From Rhizobiaceae bacterium (lineage in GTDB: Bacteria > Pseudomonadota > Alphaproteobacteria > Rhizobiales > Rhizobiaceae), in NCBI GenBank assembly GCA_025698895.1, contig JAILWO010000003.1:682001-746000 (forward strand): a stretch of 64,000 nt of DNA. Reading direction: 5' to 3'. Positions 44,082-56,879 of this stretch are shown here, piece after piece. Both the position numbers and the translations under genes were made by a program. Each line of letters starts with the position of its first letter. Within the stretch, counting starts at the first letter, position 1. The notes under the pieces were generated by a model. It ran no database searches, was not told the DNA's origin, and worked only from the letters and a program-made list of their open reading frames with translations.

Positions 44082-44316
44082 ATCACATCGGGTGAGTCCC
44101 GATTGCCATAGTTGAATCGCGATCGCGCCAAAGCTCGCAATCGGTGCTTGCCAGCGAATCAAGCTTCTGATTCTAGTGAATCAGAAGCGTTTCCTGATTT
44201 GAGTCGCGATGCGCAAGCAGCGTTCCGGGACTGGTGGGGCGACCTGCCGGAACGTGGCCGGTTCATCTTCGGGCAGCGAAGCTGAAGTCGCATTGCGCGG
44301 CCGGGGACTCGGATTC
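44067..44316. promoter_or_regulatory. GANTC (CcrM) site cluster in the ddl promoter region
   Basis: Ten GANTC sites start at 44067, 44080, 44094, 44114, 44156, 44169, 44178, 44201, 44306 and 44312. Simple composition predicts about one in 300 bp at this G+C. GANTC is the target of the cell-cycle methyltransferase CcrM, and GcrA-CcrM control of division genes is known in Caulobacter. The 288-bp gap before ddl otherwise contains one hairpin and no gene. Confidence 0.6.
44163..44188. repeat. Perfect hairpin in the hepT-ddl spacer
   Basis: GCTTCTGATTC (44163-44173) and GAATCAGAAGC (44178-44188) form an 11-bp stem with a TAGT loop; each arm contains a GANTC site. Only a short GTTTCCTGATTT run follows, so it could be a weak terminator for the toxin-antitoxin pair or a regulator site for ddl. 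Confidence 0.5.
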
Positions 44317-44369
44317 CTGACATGCGCGATGCTGGATGCGGCCCGTGTCGATGAGGGGAACCGGCGGGA

Positions 44370-45320
44370 ATGACTTCGCAGGGTGGCAAGGCCGGGAATG
44401 TCAAGCATGTGGCCGTCCTCATGGGGGGCTTCTCCTCTGAACGGCCGGTGTCGCTCTCCTCGGGAAATGCCTGCGCCGATGCGCTGGAGGCGAAGGGCTA
44501 CCGCGTCACGCGTGTCGACGTCGACCGCAATGTGTCGGCGCTGCTGGCCGAGTTGAAGCCGGACGTGGCCTTCAACGCGCTGCATGGGCCGTTCGGCGAG
44601 GACGGCACCATCCAGGGCATCCTCGAATATCTGGCGATCCCCTACACGCATTCCGGCGTGCTGGCTTCGGCGCTGGCCATGCACAAGGAACTGGCCAAGA
44701 AGATCGTGAAGGCGGCCGGCGTGCCCGTGGCGGAGGCGCGCGTGATGAACCGCTTCGACATCGGCTCCACCCATCCAATGAAGCCGCCCTACGTCGTCAA
44801 GCCGGTGACCGAGGGGTCGAGCTTCGGCGTCGTGATCGTGCGTGAGGACCAGAGCCATCCGCCGCAGGTGATCGGCTCGGACGAATGGCGCTACGGCGAT
44901 CTGGTCATGGTCGAGCGATTCGTCCACGGGCGCGAACTGACCTGCGCGGTGATGGGCGACGTGGCGCTGGGCGTGTGCGAAATCATCCCCGTCGGCCATT
45001 CCTTCTACGACTATGACGCGAAATATGTGCCGGGCGGCTCGAAACACGAATGCCCGGCAAAAATTTTACCGAATGTTTACCAAAAAATTCAGACACTCTC
45101 CCTCAAGGCTCATCAGGCAATCGGCTGCCGGGGCATCAGCCGCTCCGACTTTCGCTACGACGACCGCTATTCAGAGAACGGGGAGGTCGTGTGGCTGGAG
45201 GTCAACACCCAGCCGGGCATGACGCCGACATCGCTGGTGCCCGAGATCGCCGTGGAAGCGGGACATGACTTTGGCGAGTTGTTGAGTTGGATGGTGGAGG
45301 ACGCATCGTGCCCGCGTTGA
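44370..45320 (+). CDS. ddl: D-alanine--D-alanine ligase
   Basis: A 316-aa ATP-grasp enzyme that makes the D-Ala-D-Ala dipeptide used by MurF. It shows [26 protein letters not shown], the catalytic [39 protein letters not shown], the flexible loop [19 protein letters not shown], and [15 protein letters not shown] plus [19 protein letters not shown] for metal binding. A distinctly AT-rich patch at 45055-45096 encodes [11 protein letters not shown] and includes two TTTACC repeats 11 bp apart. It starts the second half of the dcw cluster, followed by ftsQ with a short overlap. Confidence 0.96.
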   Translation: MTSQGGKAGNVKHVAVLMGGFSSERPVSLSSGNACADALEAKGYRVTRVDVDRNVSALLAELKPDVAFNALHGPFGEDGTIQGILEYLAIPYTHSGVLASALAMHKELAKKIVKAAGVPVAEARVMNRFDIGSTHPMKPPYVVKPVTEGSSFGVVIVREDQSHPPQVIGSDEWRYGDLVMVERFVHGRELTCAVMGDVALGVCEIIPVGHSFYDYDAKYVPGGSKHECPAKILPNVYQKIQTLSLKAHQAIGCRGISRSDFRYDDRYSENGEVVWLEVNTQPGMTPTSLVPEIAVEAGHDFGELLSWMVEDASCPR

Positions 45321-46234
45321 GTTGGAGTGAAGGCGGGCGAGCCGCTTCCGCACCGGCCGGGCCGCCCCGCACTGACGGCAGGATCGTGCTGCCCCGGCGG
45401 CTGCGGCGCCCCGCGCGCTTCCTTCATCGTCTCGTCTCCGGCGACCTCGAATTGCCGCGCCATGCCTCGCTGGCTGCTTCGACCGCGCTGATCGCGGGCT
45501 TTTCGCTCTACGGGGCGGTGCTTGGTGGCCACATGCCGGGCGTCGTATCGGCGGTCACGGCGCGCGCCGGCCTGGCGGTGGAGGAAGTCAGGATCAAGGG
45601 GCAGGTGGAGACCTCCGAGATCGACGTGCTGGAGCGGCTGGGGCTCGACGGCTGGACCTCGATGATCGGTCTCGACGCGACGGAGGCGCGCAAGGCGATC
45701 GCCACGCTGCCATGGGTCGAATCGGTCGAGGTGCGCAAGGTCTATCCCGGCGAGATCGAGGTCGCGCTGGTCGAGAAGACGCCCTTCGCCATCTGGCAGA
45801 ATGGCGGCGAACTCAGCCTGATCGAGGAGGACGGATCAAGGATCGCGAAGCTGCGGGGCGCGCGCCGCGCCGCGCTGCCGCTCGTCGTGGGATCGGGAGC
45901 CAACAGGCTGGCGCGCGACATCGTGGCCATGGTCTCGGCCCACCCCGCGCTGGCCGCGCGGGTGAAGGGCTATGTCTGGGTCGGCGAGCGCCGCTGGGAC
46001 CTGAAGCTCGACAATGGCGTGACGGTGAAGTTGCCGGAGGAAGGTGCGGCGCGTGCGATCGACGAGATCGCAAGGCTCGACGCCGGTCGCGGGCTCCTGT
46101 CGCGCGACGTCCTGGCCATCGACATGAGGATCGGGGACCGGCTCGTCGTGCAGCTGACGCCCGAGGCGAAGGAGCGCCGCGAGGCGGCATTGGAAGCGGC
46201 CGAGAAGGCGCGCAAGGCAAAGAAGCGCATATGA
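45308..46234 (+). CDS. ftsQ: Cell division protein FtsQ
   Basis: A 308-aa bitopic divisome protein. The long basic cytoplasmic tail (residues 1-55) precedes the transmembrane helix [19 protein letters not shown]. The POTRA domain follows ([35 protein letters not shown] and [31 protein letters not shown]), then the FtsQ beta domain. The GTG start at 45308 has GGAGG nine bases upstream and overlaps ddl by 13 bp; an ATG at 45287 would overlap by 34. It bridges FtsL/FtsB to the cytoplasmic ring. Confidence 0.92.
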   Translation: MPALSWSEGGRAASAPAGPPRTDGRIVLPRRLRRPARFLHRLVSGDLELPRHASLAASTALIAGFSLYGAVLGGHMPGVVSAVTARAGLAVEEVRIKGQVETSEIDVLERLGLDGWTSMIGLDATEARKAIATLPWVESVEVRKVYPGEIEVALVEKTPFAIWQNGGELSLIEEDGSRIAKLRGARRAALPLVVGSGANRLARDIVAMVSAHPALAARVKGYVWVGERRWDLKLDNGVTVKLPEEGAARAIDEIARLDAGRGLLSRDVLAIDMRIGDRLVVQLTPEAKERREAALEAAEKARKAKKRI

Positions 46235-47541
46235 GCATGCTGGGCCGCAACAAGTCCGACAGCACAAGGCGCTCCGGCGTCATCACGGTTCTGGACGTCG
46301 GCTCGACGAAGGTCTGCTGCGTCATCGCGAAGTTGAAGCCGTGCGAGGAAAGCGCACTGCTGCCCGGCCGCACGCATCAGACCAGGGTGATCGGCATCGG
46401 CCACCAGAAGGCGCTGGGAATCAAGTCCGGCGTCATCGTCGATCTCGACCGGGCCGAACAGTCGATCCGGCTGGCGGTCGACGCGGCCGAGCGCATGGCG
46501 GGCCTGACGGTCGAGTCGCTGGTCGTCAACGTCTCGTCGGGGCGGCTGAAGAGTCAGACCGTCTCGGCGGCGATCGACCTCGGCGGACATGAGGTCGAGC
46601 CGTCGGACATCAAGCGCGTGCTGGCGGCCGGATCGCGACAGGTTCTCAAGGCGGAGCGCCAGGTGGTGCATTCGCTGCCGGTCGGCTTTTCGCTGGATTC
46701 GGAGCGCGGCATCCGCGATCCGCGCGGCATGGTTGGCGATGCGCTGGGCGTCGACATGCACGTGCTGACCGCCGACGCTGCACCGCTGCGTAACCTCGAG
46801 CTGGCTATCAACCGCGCCTATCTGTCGGTCGACCGCATGGTCGCCTCGCCCTATGCGAGCGCGCTCGCGGCGCTGGTGGACGACGAAGCCGAGATGGGGG
46901 CCGCCTGCATCGACATGGGCGGCGGCACGACCACGCTGTCGGTCTTCTCGGAGGGCAAGTTCGTCTTCGCCGATTCGATCCCCATCGGCGGCATGCATGT
47001 GACGATGGATCTCGCGCGCGGCCTTTCGACCTCGCTGGAGGACGCCGAGCGGCTCAAGGTGATGCACGGCACGGTGATGCAGGCGAGCGCCGACAGGACC
47101 GACATCATCGCCATCACGCCCATAGGCGCGGACGAGAGCGAGCCGCCGCTGCAGATACCGCGCGGGGCGATGCACCGCATCATCAAGGCGCGCGCGGAGG
47201 AAACGCTCGAATTCGTGCGCGACCGGCTGAATGCCTCCGGCTACGGCCAGGCCGTCGGCAAGCGGCTGGTGCTGACGGGCGGCGCAAGCCAGCTCGCCGG
47301 CATGACGGATGCCGCGCGCAGGATCCTTCAGCGAAACGCCCGGATCGGGCGTCCGATGGGCGTCGCCGGATTGCCCGAGGCGGCCAAGGGGCCGGCCTTC
47401 TCCACGGCGGTCGGGCTGCTGATCCATCCACAGGTGGCAGGGTTCGAAGGGAGCGTTACGGGGTCGGGTGCGAGATTGCGTATGACAGGCACCGGAGGCC
47501 GGCTGGCCCGGATGGGGCAGTGGCTGAGGGACAGCTTCTGA
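46231..47541 (+). CDS. ftsA: Cell division protein FtsA
   Basis: A 436-aa actin-like ATPase that tethers FtsZ to the membrane. It has VITVLDVGSTKVCCVIAKL (phosphate 1), VNVSSGRLKSQ in the 1C domain, AACIDMGGGTTTLSVFSEGKFVFADSIPIGG (phosphate 2) and LVLTGGASQLAGMTDAARRIL (adenosine site). The C-terminal amphipathic membrane-targeting helix is RLARMGQWLRDSF. ATG at 46231 overlaps the ftsQ stop. ftsZ follows after an 89-bp gap, where an additional promoter could sit. Confidence 0.96.
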   Translation: MSMLGRNKSDSTRRSGVITVLDVGSTKVCCVIAKLKPCEESALLPGRTHQTRVIGIGHQKALGIKSGVIVDLDRAEQSIRLAVDAAERMAGLTVESLVVNVSSGRLKSQTVSAAIDLGGHEVEPSDIKRVLAAGSRQVLKAERQVVHSLPVGFSLDSERGIRDPRGMVGDALGVDMHVLTADAAPLRNLELAINRAYLSVDRMVASPYASALAALVDDEAEMGAACIDMGGGTTTLSVFSEGKFVFADSIPIGGMHVTMDLARGLSTSLEDAERLKVMHGTVMQASADRTDIIAITPIGADESEPPLQIPRGAMHRIIKARAEETLEFVRDRLNASGYGQAVGKRLVLTGGASQLAGMTDAARRILQRNARIGRPMGVAGLPEAAKGPAFSTAVGLLIHPQVAGFEGSVTGSGARLRMTGTGGRLARMGQWLRDSF

Positions 47542-47630
47542 CAAGGTTCGGGCGCTAGGGTGACCGGCGTCCGCAGACAAATGATCGACCGCGGCGGCGA
47601 GGCGGCGGACAAGGCGAGAAGGACGAGGAC

Positions 47631-49238
47631 ATGACGATCAATCTACAGAAGCCGGACATCACCGAGCTCAAGCCGCGCATCACGGTGTTCGGCGTCGGGG
47701 GCGGCGGTGGCAACGCGGTCAACAACATGATCACCGCGGGGCTGAAGGGCGTCGAGTTCGTGGTCGCGAATACCGATGCGCAGGCGCTGACCATGTCGAA
47801 GGCCGAGCGCATTATCCAGCTTGGTGCCAATGTGACCGAAGGGCTTGGCGCCGGTTCCCAGCCGGAAATCGGGCGCGCGGCCGCCGAGGAGTGCATCGAC
47901 GAGCTGGTCGATCATCTGGCGCAGACGCATATGTGCTTCGTGACGGCCGGCATGGGCGGCGGCACCGGCACGGGGGCCGCGCCGGTCGTGGCGCGCGCGG
48001 CGCGCGAGAAGGGCATCCTGACCGTCGGCGTGGTGACCAAGCCGTTCCATTTCGAGGGGCAGCGGCGCATGAAGACCGCGGACCTCGGTATCGAGGAACT
48101 GCAGAAGTGCGTCGACACGCTGATCGTCATCCCGAACCAGAATCTGTTCCGGATCGCCAACGACAAAACCACCTTCGCCGATGCCTTCGCCATGGCCGAC
48201 CAGGTGCTCTATTCGGGCGTGGCCTGCATCACCGACCTGATGGTCAAGGAAGGCCTCATCAATCTTGACTTCGCCGACGTCCGCTCGGTGATGCGCGAGA
48301 TGGGCAAGGCGATGATGGGCACCGGCGAGGCGTCCGGCGAGGGCAGGGCGATGGCCGCCGCCGAGGCCGCGATCGCCAATCCGCTGCTCGACGAGAGCTC
48401 AATGAAGGGCGCCAAGGGGCTGCTGATCTCCATCACCGGCGGCCGCGACCTGACCCTGTTCGAGGTCGACGAGGCCGCGACCCGAATCCGCGAGGAGGTC
48501 GATACGGATGCCAACATCATCCTCGGCGCGACCTTCGACGAGGAGCTGGAGGGCGTGATCCGCGTGTCGGTCGTCGCCACCGGCATCGACAAGCCGGCAC
48601 AGGAGATCGCGGCCGCGCCGGCCGCCATCCGCCAGCCGATGAAACCCCAGCAGCCGCAGGTGGCGCAAAGGCCCGTCGTGGAAACCCGTCCCGCGCCGCA
48701 GCCACAGCCGCAGGCCGCCGACAGCGACCCGGTCGCGGAGGCGATCCGCATGGCCGAACAGGAGCAGGTCGACCGGAGGCTGGTCGAGGAGCCGCGCCAG
48801 CAGCGCCTGGCGCCTGCCGCGATGCAGCCGAGGCAGCCCGAGCAGCCGATGCCGGCCGCCGAGCCGCAGATGGCGGCGCCGCAGCCGCGCATGCCCCGCG
48901 TGGAGGATTTCCCGCCGGTCGTGAAGGCCGAGCTGGAAGCGGCCAGCCACGGACATGACGACCACGAGGATCGCGGCCCGATGGGCTTGCTCAAGCGGCT
49001 GACCAATGGGCTTTCGCGCCGCGAGGAAGAACCGGTCGCGCGCATCCAACCTGCGGCTCCGCGCGAGCCAAGGCTGCGGCCGGCGGCGCCCGAACAGCGC
49101 CGCATGATGCCGATGGACCAGGATGTGGGCGCGCGCCGCGGCCAGCTTGACGACCAGGGCCGTGTCACGCCGAAGGTGCGCGGCCATGACGACGATCAAC
49201 TGGAGATTCCCGCCTTTCTGCGCCGCCAGGCCAACTGA
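47631..49238 (+). CDS. ftsZ: Cell division GTPase FtsZ
   Basis: A 535-aa tubulin homologue that forms the Z-ring. The GTP-binding core (residues about 12-325) has [16 protein letters not shown], the tubulin signature GGGTGTG at residues 109-115, [11 protein letters not shown]-like and [11 protein letters not shown] (T7 catalytic loop). An unstructured linker of about 170 residues, rich in Pro, Gln and Ala, follows. It ends in the conserved C-terminal peptide [15 protein letters not shown] that binds FtsA and other partners. The long linker is typical of rhizobial FtsZ. A powerful terminator lies 20 bp after the stop. Confidence 0.97.
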   Translation: MTINLQKPDITELKPRITVFGVGGGGGNAVNNMITAGLKGVEFVVANTDAQALTMSKAERIIQLGANVTEGLGAGSQPEIGRAAAEECIDELVDHLAQTHMCFVTAGMGGGTGTGAAPVVARAAREKGILTVGVVTKPFHFEGQRRMKTADLGIEELQKCVDTLIVIPNQNLFRIANDKTTFADAFAMADQVLYSGVACITDLMVKEGLINLDFADVRSVMREMGKAMMGTGEASGEGRAMAAAEAAIANPLLDESSMKGAKGLLISITGGRDLTLFEVDEAATRIREEVDTDANIILGATFDEELEGVIRVSVVATGIDKPAQEIAAAPAAIRQPMKPQQPQVAQRPVVETRPAPQPQPQAADSDPVAEAIRMAEQEQVDRRLVEEPRQQRLAPAAMQPRQPEQPMPAAEPQMAAPQPRMPRVEDFPPVVKAELEAASHGHDDHEDRGPMGLLKRLTNGLSRREEEPVARIQPAAPREPRLRPAAPEQRRMMPMDQDVGARRGQLDDQGRVTPKVRGHDDDQLEIPAFLRRQAN

Positions 49239-49257
49239 GTCGCGGAATTGACACGAT

Positions 49258-49303
49258 CGACCGGAGGGAATGGTTGCAAGACCATTCCCTCCGGTCGCTT
49301 TTT
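49258..49303 (+). terminator. Rho-independent terminator of the dcw operon (after ftsZ)
   Basis: A perfect 17-bp stem pairs 49258-49274 with 49281-49297 (CGACCGGAGGGAATGGT and its complement) around a TGCAAG loop, followed by CTTTTT to 49303. It is the strongest terminator in the window and separates the division genes from lpxC. Confidence 0.95.
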
Positions 49304-49537
49304 AGGGAGGAAAATCAGAGGGGTGAGTCGGTTTTCTGATGTTTGCACTGGCGTAACATCGGGTAAGAAAGCGTGATTTGGTGCTCCATGGACGCACGAT
49401 TATCTTCGCCACCGACAAATGGGCGGAGGCTGGAAGGGGAACTGTCTTCCGCCGCAATGGACAAGAAGAACAACGCATACCGGAGAGGCCGGGGCGCGCG
49501 GCGTCCTGATCGTGACGGCTGCGAACCGGACGGGCCT
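49304..49537 (+). other. lpxC upstream region and leader
   Basis: A 234-bp region after the ftsZ terminator. It is AT-richer at its start (AAAATCAGAG, GGTTTTCTGATG) and probably holds the lpxC promoter near 49340-49375 (TTTGCA and TAAGAA are possible elements, but their spacing is short). An in-frame opening from 49373 would add 55 low-complexity Arg/Gly-rich residues to LpxC and is judged untranslated leader. Confidence 0.45.
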
Positions 49538-50482
49538 ATGGGGATCGACTTCCAGGATTATCAGACGACGCTGAAGAACCGGGTCAGCCTTTCCGGGATC
49601 GGCGTTCACAGCGGCGAAGCCGTTTCCATCCATTTCGAGCCGACCGACGCGGACACGGGAATCGTGTTCCAGCGTGTCGATGCGGCCGGACGGGGTTCGG
49701 AGATTCGCGCGCTCGTCTCCGAAATCGGCGCGACCGATCTCTCCACCGCGCTGGGCAGTATGTCGGGCGTGTCGGTCGGCACGGTCGAGCATCTGATGGC
49801 GGCTCTTTCGGGGCTGGGTATCGACAACCTCCTGATCGAGATCGACGGCGCCGAAGTGCCCATTCTCGACGGCAGCGCCTCGCTCTTCGTGGAGGCCTTC
49901 GACCATGCCGGTATCGAGCGGCTGCCGGTCAAGCGCCGCTTTATCCGCGTGCTGAAGCCGGTCCGGGTGGACGCGGGCGCGTCCTGGGCGGAATTCGTGC
50001 CCCACGACACGACCCGTTTCGACATCGGGATCGATTTCGAGAGCCCCGCGATCGGGCGCCAGCACCTGGCGGTCGACATGACGCCGGACGCGTTCCGCGG
50101 CGAGATCGCGCGGGCGCGCACCTTCGGTTTCATGAAGGATGTCGAGCGCTTGTGGGCGGCCGGCTATGCGCTGGGGTCCTCGCTGGAGAATTCGGTCGTG
50201 ATCGGCGACGACGCGCGCATCATCAACATGGGCGGGCTGCGCTATCCGGACGAGTTCGTGCGCCACAAGATGCTCGACGCGGTCGGCGACCTCGCGCTGG
50301 CGGGCGCCCGCTTCATCGGCTGCTTCCGGTCCCATCGTGGCGGGCACAAGCTGAACGCCGCCGCCCTTCGCAAGCTTCTGGCGGACAGTTCCGCCTTCGA
50401 GATCGTGGAAACGACGCGGCGCGGCCGCCAGGCCGACCTGATCGCGGTCAATGCGCCGGTGCGCGCCCCCTGGACCCTTTAG
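49538..50482 (+). CDS. lpxC: UDP-3-O-acyl-N-acetylglucosamine deacetylase LpxC
   Basis: A 314-aa zinc deacetylase catalysing the committed step of lipid A synthesis. The start at 49538 gives MGIDFQDYQTTLKNRVSLSGIGVHSGEAV, the normal N-terminus. Zinc ligands appear in VGTVEHLMAALSGLGIDN (His) and FVRHKMLDAVGDLALAG (His and Asp), and the catalytic histidine is in SHRGGHKLN. DGSASLFVEAFDHAGI is another family block. It has its own promoter region after the ftsZ terminator, and bamD follows 148 bp later, as in other rhizobia. Confidence 0.96.
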   Translation: MGIDFQDYQTTLKNRVSLSGIGVHSGEAVSIHFEPTDADTGIVFQRVDAAGRGSEIRALVSEIGATDLSTALGSMSGVSVGTVEHLMAALSGLGIDNLLIEIDGAEVPILDGSASLFVEAFDHAGIERLPVKRRFIRVLKPVRVDAGASWAEFVPHDTTRFDIGIDFESPAIGRQHLAVDMTPDAFRGEIARARTFGFMKDVERLWAAGYALGSSLENSVVIGDDARIINMGGLRYPDEFVRHKMLDAVGDLALAGARFIGCFRSHRGGHKLNAAALRKLLADSSAFEIVETTRRGRQADLIAVNAPVRAPWTL

Positions 50483-50630
50483 GGCGCGGGCGGGCGGCGG
50501 CGGCTTGCAGCCACGCCATCGCCACAATATGGCGCCAATGCGCGACCATCACATTGCCGGTCCCGGGCCTTTGTGATTTAAGGCCGGGCAATCGTTGAAG
50601 CTCATACCGGGCCGAGAGGGCGGATATTTC

Positions 50631-51488
50631 ATGACAATCGCGCCAACCTTCATGGCTGCACTGCGTCGCGGCGCCCTGGCGGCGGCAGTCATTTCCGCGC
50701 CCGCCGTCGTCGCTGGCTGCGCCTCGGACGACGACATCAACCTCGCCACCTATGTCGAGCAGACAGATCCGCCCGACGTGCTCTACAATCAGGGCCTCGC
50801 GAACCTCAATGCCGGCAACATGAAGGAAGCCGCCGCCAAGTTCCAGGCGGTCGACCGGCAGCATCCCTATTCGGAATGGGCGCGGCGCAGCCTTGTCATG
50901 AACGCCTTCGCCGAATACCGACAGGGCAATTACGAGGAGGCGATCAACGCCGGCAAGCGCTACGTGTCGCTCTATCCCTCGAGCGAGGACGCCGCCTACG
51001 CGCAGTACATCGTCGGCCTCAGCTATTTCCGGCAGGTGCGGGACGTCACCCAGGATCAGAAGGAAGCGCGGCAGACCATCCAGGCGATGGAGGAACTGAT
51101 CCAGCGCTGGCCCGAATCGGAATATGTCGAGGATGCGCGCACCAAGGTCCGCTTCGGCCGCGACCAGCTCGCGGGCAAGGAGATGCAGGTCGGCCGCTAC
51201 TATCTGGAGCGGCGCGAATATCTCGCCTCGATCAAGCGCTTCCGCAACGTGGTGGAGAACTACTCCGACACCCGCCATGTCGAGGAATCGCTGGCCAGGC
51301 TGACGGAAGCCTATCTGGCGATGGGCCTTGCCCAGGAGGCGCAGGCGGCCGCCGCCGTGCTCGGCCACAACTATCCCGACAGCCAGTGGTACAAGGATTC
51401 CTACGCGCTGCTGCAGAGCGGCGGGCTGGAACCGCGTGAGAACCCGCGCTCCTGGGTCGCGGAGGCCTTGCTGGGTTCCGAGGGCTGA
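50631..51488 (+). CDS. bamD: Outer membrane assembly lipoprotein BamD
   Basis: A 285-aa TPR lipoprotein of the BAM complex that inserts outer-membrane beta-barrels. The signal peptide ends in lipobox VAGC (Cys about residue 30). Five TPR repeats follow, for example [82 protein letters not shown] and [29 protein letters not shown] are diagnostic of BamD. ATG at 50631 is preceded by GAGGGCGGA; an ATG 12 codons earlier would disrupt the signal peptide. Confidence 0.95.
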   Translation: MTIAPTFMAALRRGALAAAVISAPAVVAGCASDDDINLATYVEQTDPPDVLYNQGLANLNAGNMKEAAAKFQAVDRQHPYSEWARRSLVMNAFAEYRQGNYEEAINAGKRYVSLYPSSEDAAYAQYIVGLSYFRQVRDVTQDQKEARQTIQAMEELIQRWPESEYVEDARTKVRFGRDQLAGKEMQVGRYYLERREYLASIKRFRNVVENYSDTRHVEESLARLTEAYLAMGLAQEAQAAAAVLGHNYPDSQWYKDSYALLQSGGLEPRENPRSWVAEALLGSEG

Positions 51489-51633
51489 CGGCGCCATCCG
51501 CGCTGCTTCCGAATTGAGGTTGTTGCGACGACCCCTGCTCGTGTAGGGTCCGCGCGTTCGCTCGCGGCATCATGACGTGGCGGACGCCGCGCCCGGCGGG
51601 CGCGCTTTCCGGTCAACCCAACCCGAACGGTCC

Positions 51634-55496
<3,863 letters not shown>

Positions 55497-55815
55497 CCTG
55501 TCGCGTCTCGGAAGGGACTCAGAGGACGATACGCACACACGCGCGCGTCATCCCGGAATTGTCGCGGAGCGGAGCGAGGCGGGAACTTCCGGGACCCATT
55601 CCGGTTGGTTTGCGATCATGGGTACCTGGCGAGCGGAGAGGCCACGGCATGGGTCTCGGCTCTCGTCTCGCGGCCTGCAGTCGTTCGGGCTTCGGCCAGG
55701 ATCACCTTAAACCCGGAGTTGATGACGGGCCATTGGGGCGCATCAACCCTGCTTCACGCTGGTTCAACGGATTTCGGCTGACAGGGCAGCAATGCTGTCC
55801 TAAACCGGGCCGGCG
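55497..55815. repeat. Non-coding gap with a palindromic dispersed-type repeat
   Basis: No gene is apparent in these 319 bp. The segment 55551-55594 has inverted arms TCCCGGAA and TTCCGGGA flanking a GCGGAGCGGAGCGAGGCGGG core, preceded by CGTCA and followed by CCCATTCC. This arrangement resembles dispersed repeats of the GTCATCCCGG...CCGGGACCCAT type seen in many alphaproteobacteria. The last ~100 bp (ACCTTAAACCC, CACGCTGG) probably contains the azlC promoter. Confidence 0.55.
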
Positions 55816-56553
55816 ATGAAACATCCATCCGCCAGGACCGACTTCCTGGCCGGGGCGGCGCGCTCCGTTCCGGTCTTCGTGTCGTCTGCGCCGTTCGGCC
55901 TGCTGTTCGGGGCGCTGGCGGTCGAGAACGGTATGACGGTCGGCGAGGCGACGCTGATGAGCACGGTCGTCTTCGCCGGCGCGAGCCAGATGGTCGGGCT
56001 GGAACTGTTCGGCAAGCAGGTTGCGCCCTGGCTGATCGTGCTGTCGATCTTCGCGGTCAATTTCCGCCACGTTCTTTATTCGGCCGCGCTCGGCCCGCGG
56101 CTTTCGCACTGGCCGGTCTGGAAGCAGGCCCTCGGCTTTTTCTTCCTCACGGACCCGCAATATGCCGAAAGCGAAAAGCGGGTCGAGGCCCGCCTGTCGG
56201 TGCCCTTCGCCTGGTATATGGGGCTCGCGCTGCCGATCTTCGTCTTTTGGGTGCTCAACTCCTTCCTCGGCGCCTTCTTCGGGCGGATGATCGGAGACCT
56301 GCAGAGCTTCGGCGTCGACTTCCTGCTACCGATCTATTTCCTCGGCCTGGTGATGGACTTTCGCGACCGGCCGCGCTGGCTTCCGGTCGTGGCCGTCAGC
56401 GCGATCGTGTCGGTGCTGGCCGAACTCTATGTCGGATCGCCCTGGCATGTGTCGATCGGCGCGCTTGCCGGCGTGGCGCTGGCGGCCATGCTGCCCGTGA
56501 AGCCGTCCGGCGAGGTGATCGATCCGGCTCCGACGGCGAGGGTCACGACGTGA
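55816..56553 (+). CDS. azlC: AzlC-family branched-chain amino acid exporter subunit
   Basis: A 245-aa membrane protein with about six or seven helices. The N-terminal motif DFLAGAARSVPVFVSSAPFGLLFGALAVENGMTVGEATLMSTVVFAGASQMVGLELFG is the AzlC signature, followed by NFRHVLYSAALGPRLSHWPVWKQALGFFFLTDPQYA. With AzlD it forms an exporter for branched-chain amino acids or analogues such as azaleucine. The stop overlaps the GTG of azlD. Confidence 0.93.
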   Translation: MKHPSARTDFLAGAARSVPVFVSSAPFGLLFGALAVENGMTVGEATLMSTVVFAGASQMVGLELFGKQVAPWLIVLSIFAVNFRHVLYSAALGPRLSHWPVWKQALGFFFLTDPQYAESEKRVEARLSVPFAWYMGLALPIFVFWVLNSFLGAFFGRMIGDLQSFGVDFLLPIYFLGLVMDFRDRPRWLPVVAVSAIVSVLAELYVGSPWHVSIGALAGVALAAMLPVKPSGEVIDPAPTARVTT

Positions 56554-56846
56554 GCCTGACGGTCTGGATCATCCTTGCCGGGGCCGTGGCGACCTATCTG
56601 GCGCGGGCCGGCGGGCATCTGGTGCTGTCGCGTTTCGAGCGCGTGCACCCGCGCGTCGAGGCGGGTCTGAACGCGGTGCCGGCCGCCGTGCTGACGACGC
56701 TGGTCGCGCCCGCGGCCTTTCAGGGCGGGCCGGCCGAATGGCTGGCGCTGGCCGTCGCCGGCGTCGTGTCGCTGCGTTTCGGGATGCTGCCGCTGTTCGT
56801 GGGCGGCGCGCTGGTCCTGATCGTCGGTCGGCAGATGCTGGGGTAG
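56550..56846 (+). CDS. azlD: AzlD-family transporter subunit
   Basis: A 98-aa membrane protein with three to four helices: LTVWIILAGAVATYLARAGGHLVLSRF, then VEAGLNAVPAAVLTTLVAPAAF, AEWLALAVAGVVSLRFGMLPLFVGGALVLIVGRQ. This matches the small AzlD partner. The start is GTG at 56550, overlapping azlC (GTGA); upstream codons in this frame lie inside azlC and are not part of the protein. It is convergent with the aminopeptidase gene 33 bp away. Confidence 0.9.
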   Translation: MSLTVWIILAGAVATYLARAGGHLVLSRFERVHPRVEAGLNAVPAAVLTTLVAPAAFQGGPAEWLALAVAGVVSLRFGMLPLFVGGALVLIVGRQMLG

Positions 56847-56879
56847 GCGGGGTATCGTGCTGCCCACCGTCCACTCAAT

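Noticed and set aside
44082-44369. A possible small gene between hepT and ddl
   Set aside because: Frames are short or interrupted, and the spacer is better explained as regulatory DNA with many GANTC sites.
48600-49200. Repetitive Pro/Gln-rich segment in ftsZ as a possible tandem repeat or frameshift
   Set aside because: It stays in frame, ends in the conserved C-terminal peptide, and is the normal disordered linker of rhizobial FtsZ.
49373-49537. A 55-residue N-terminal extension of LpxC
   Set aside because: Arg/Gly-rich, no homology-like pattern; LpxC proteins begin at the equivalent of 49538.
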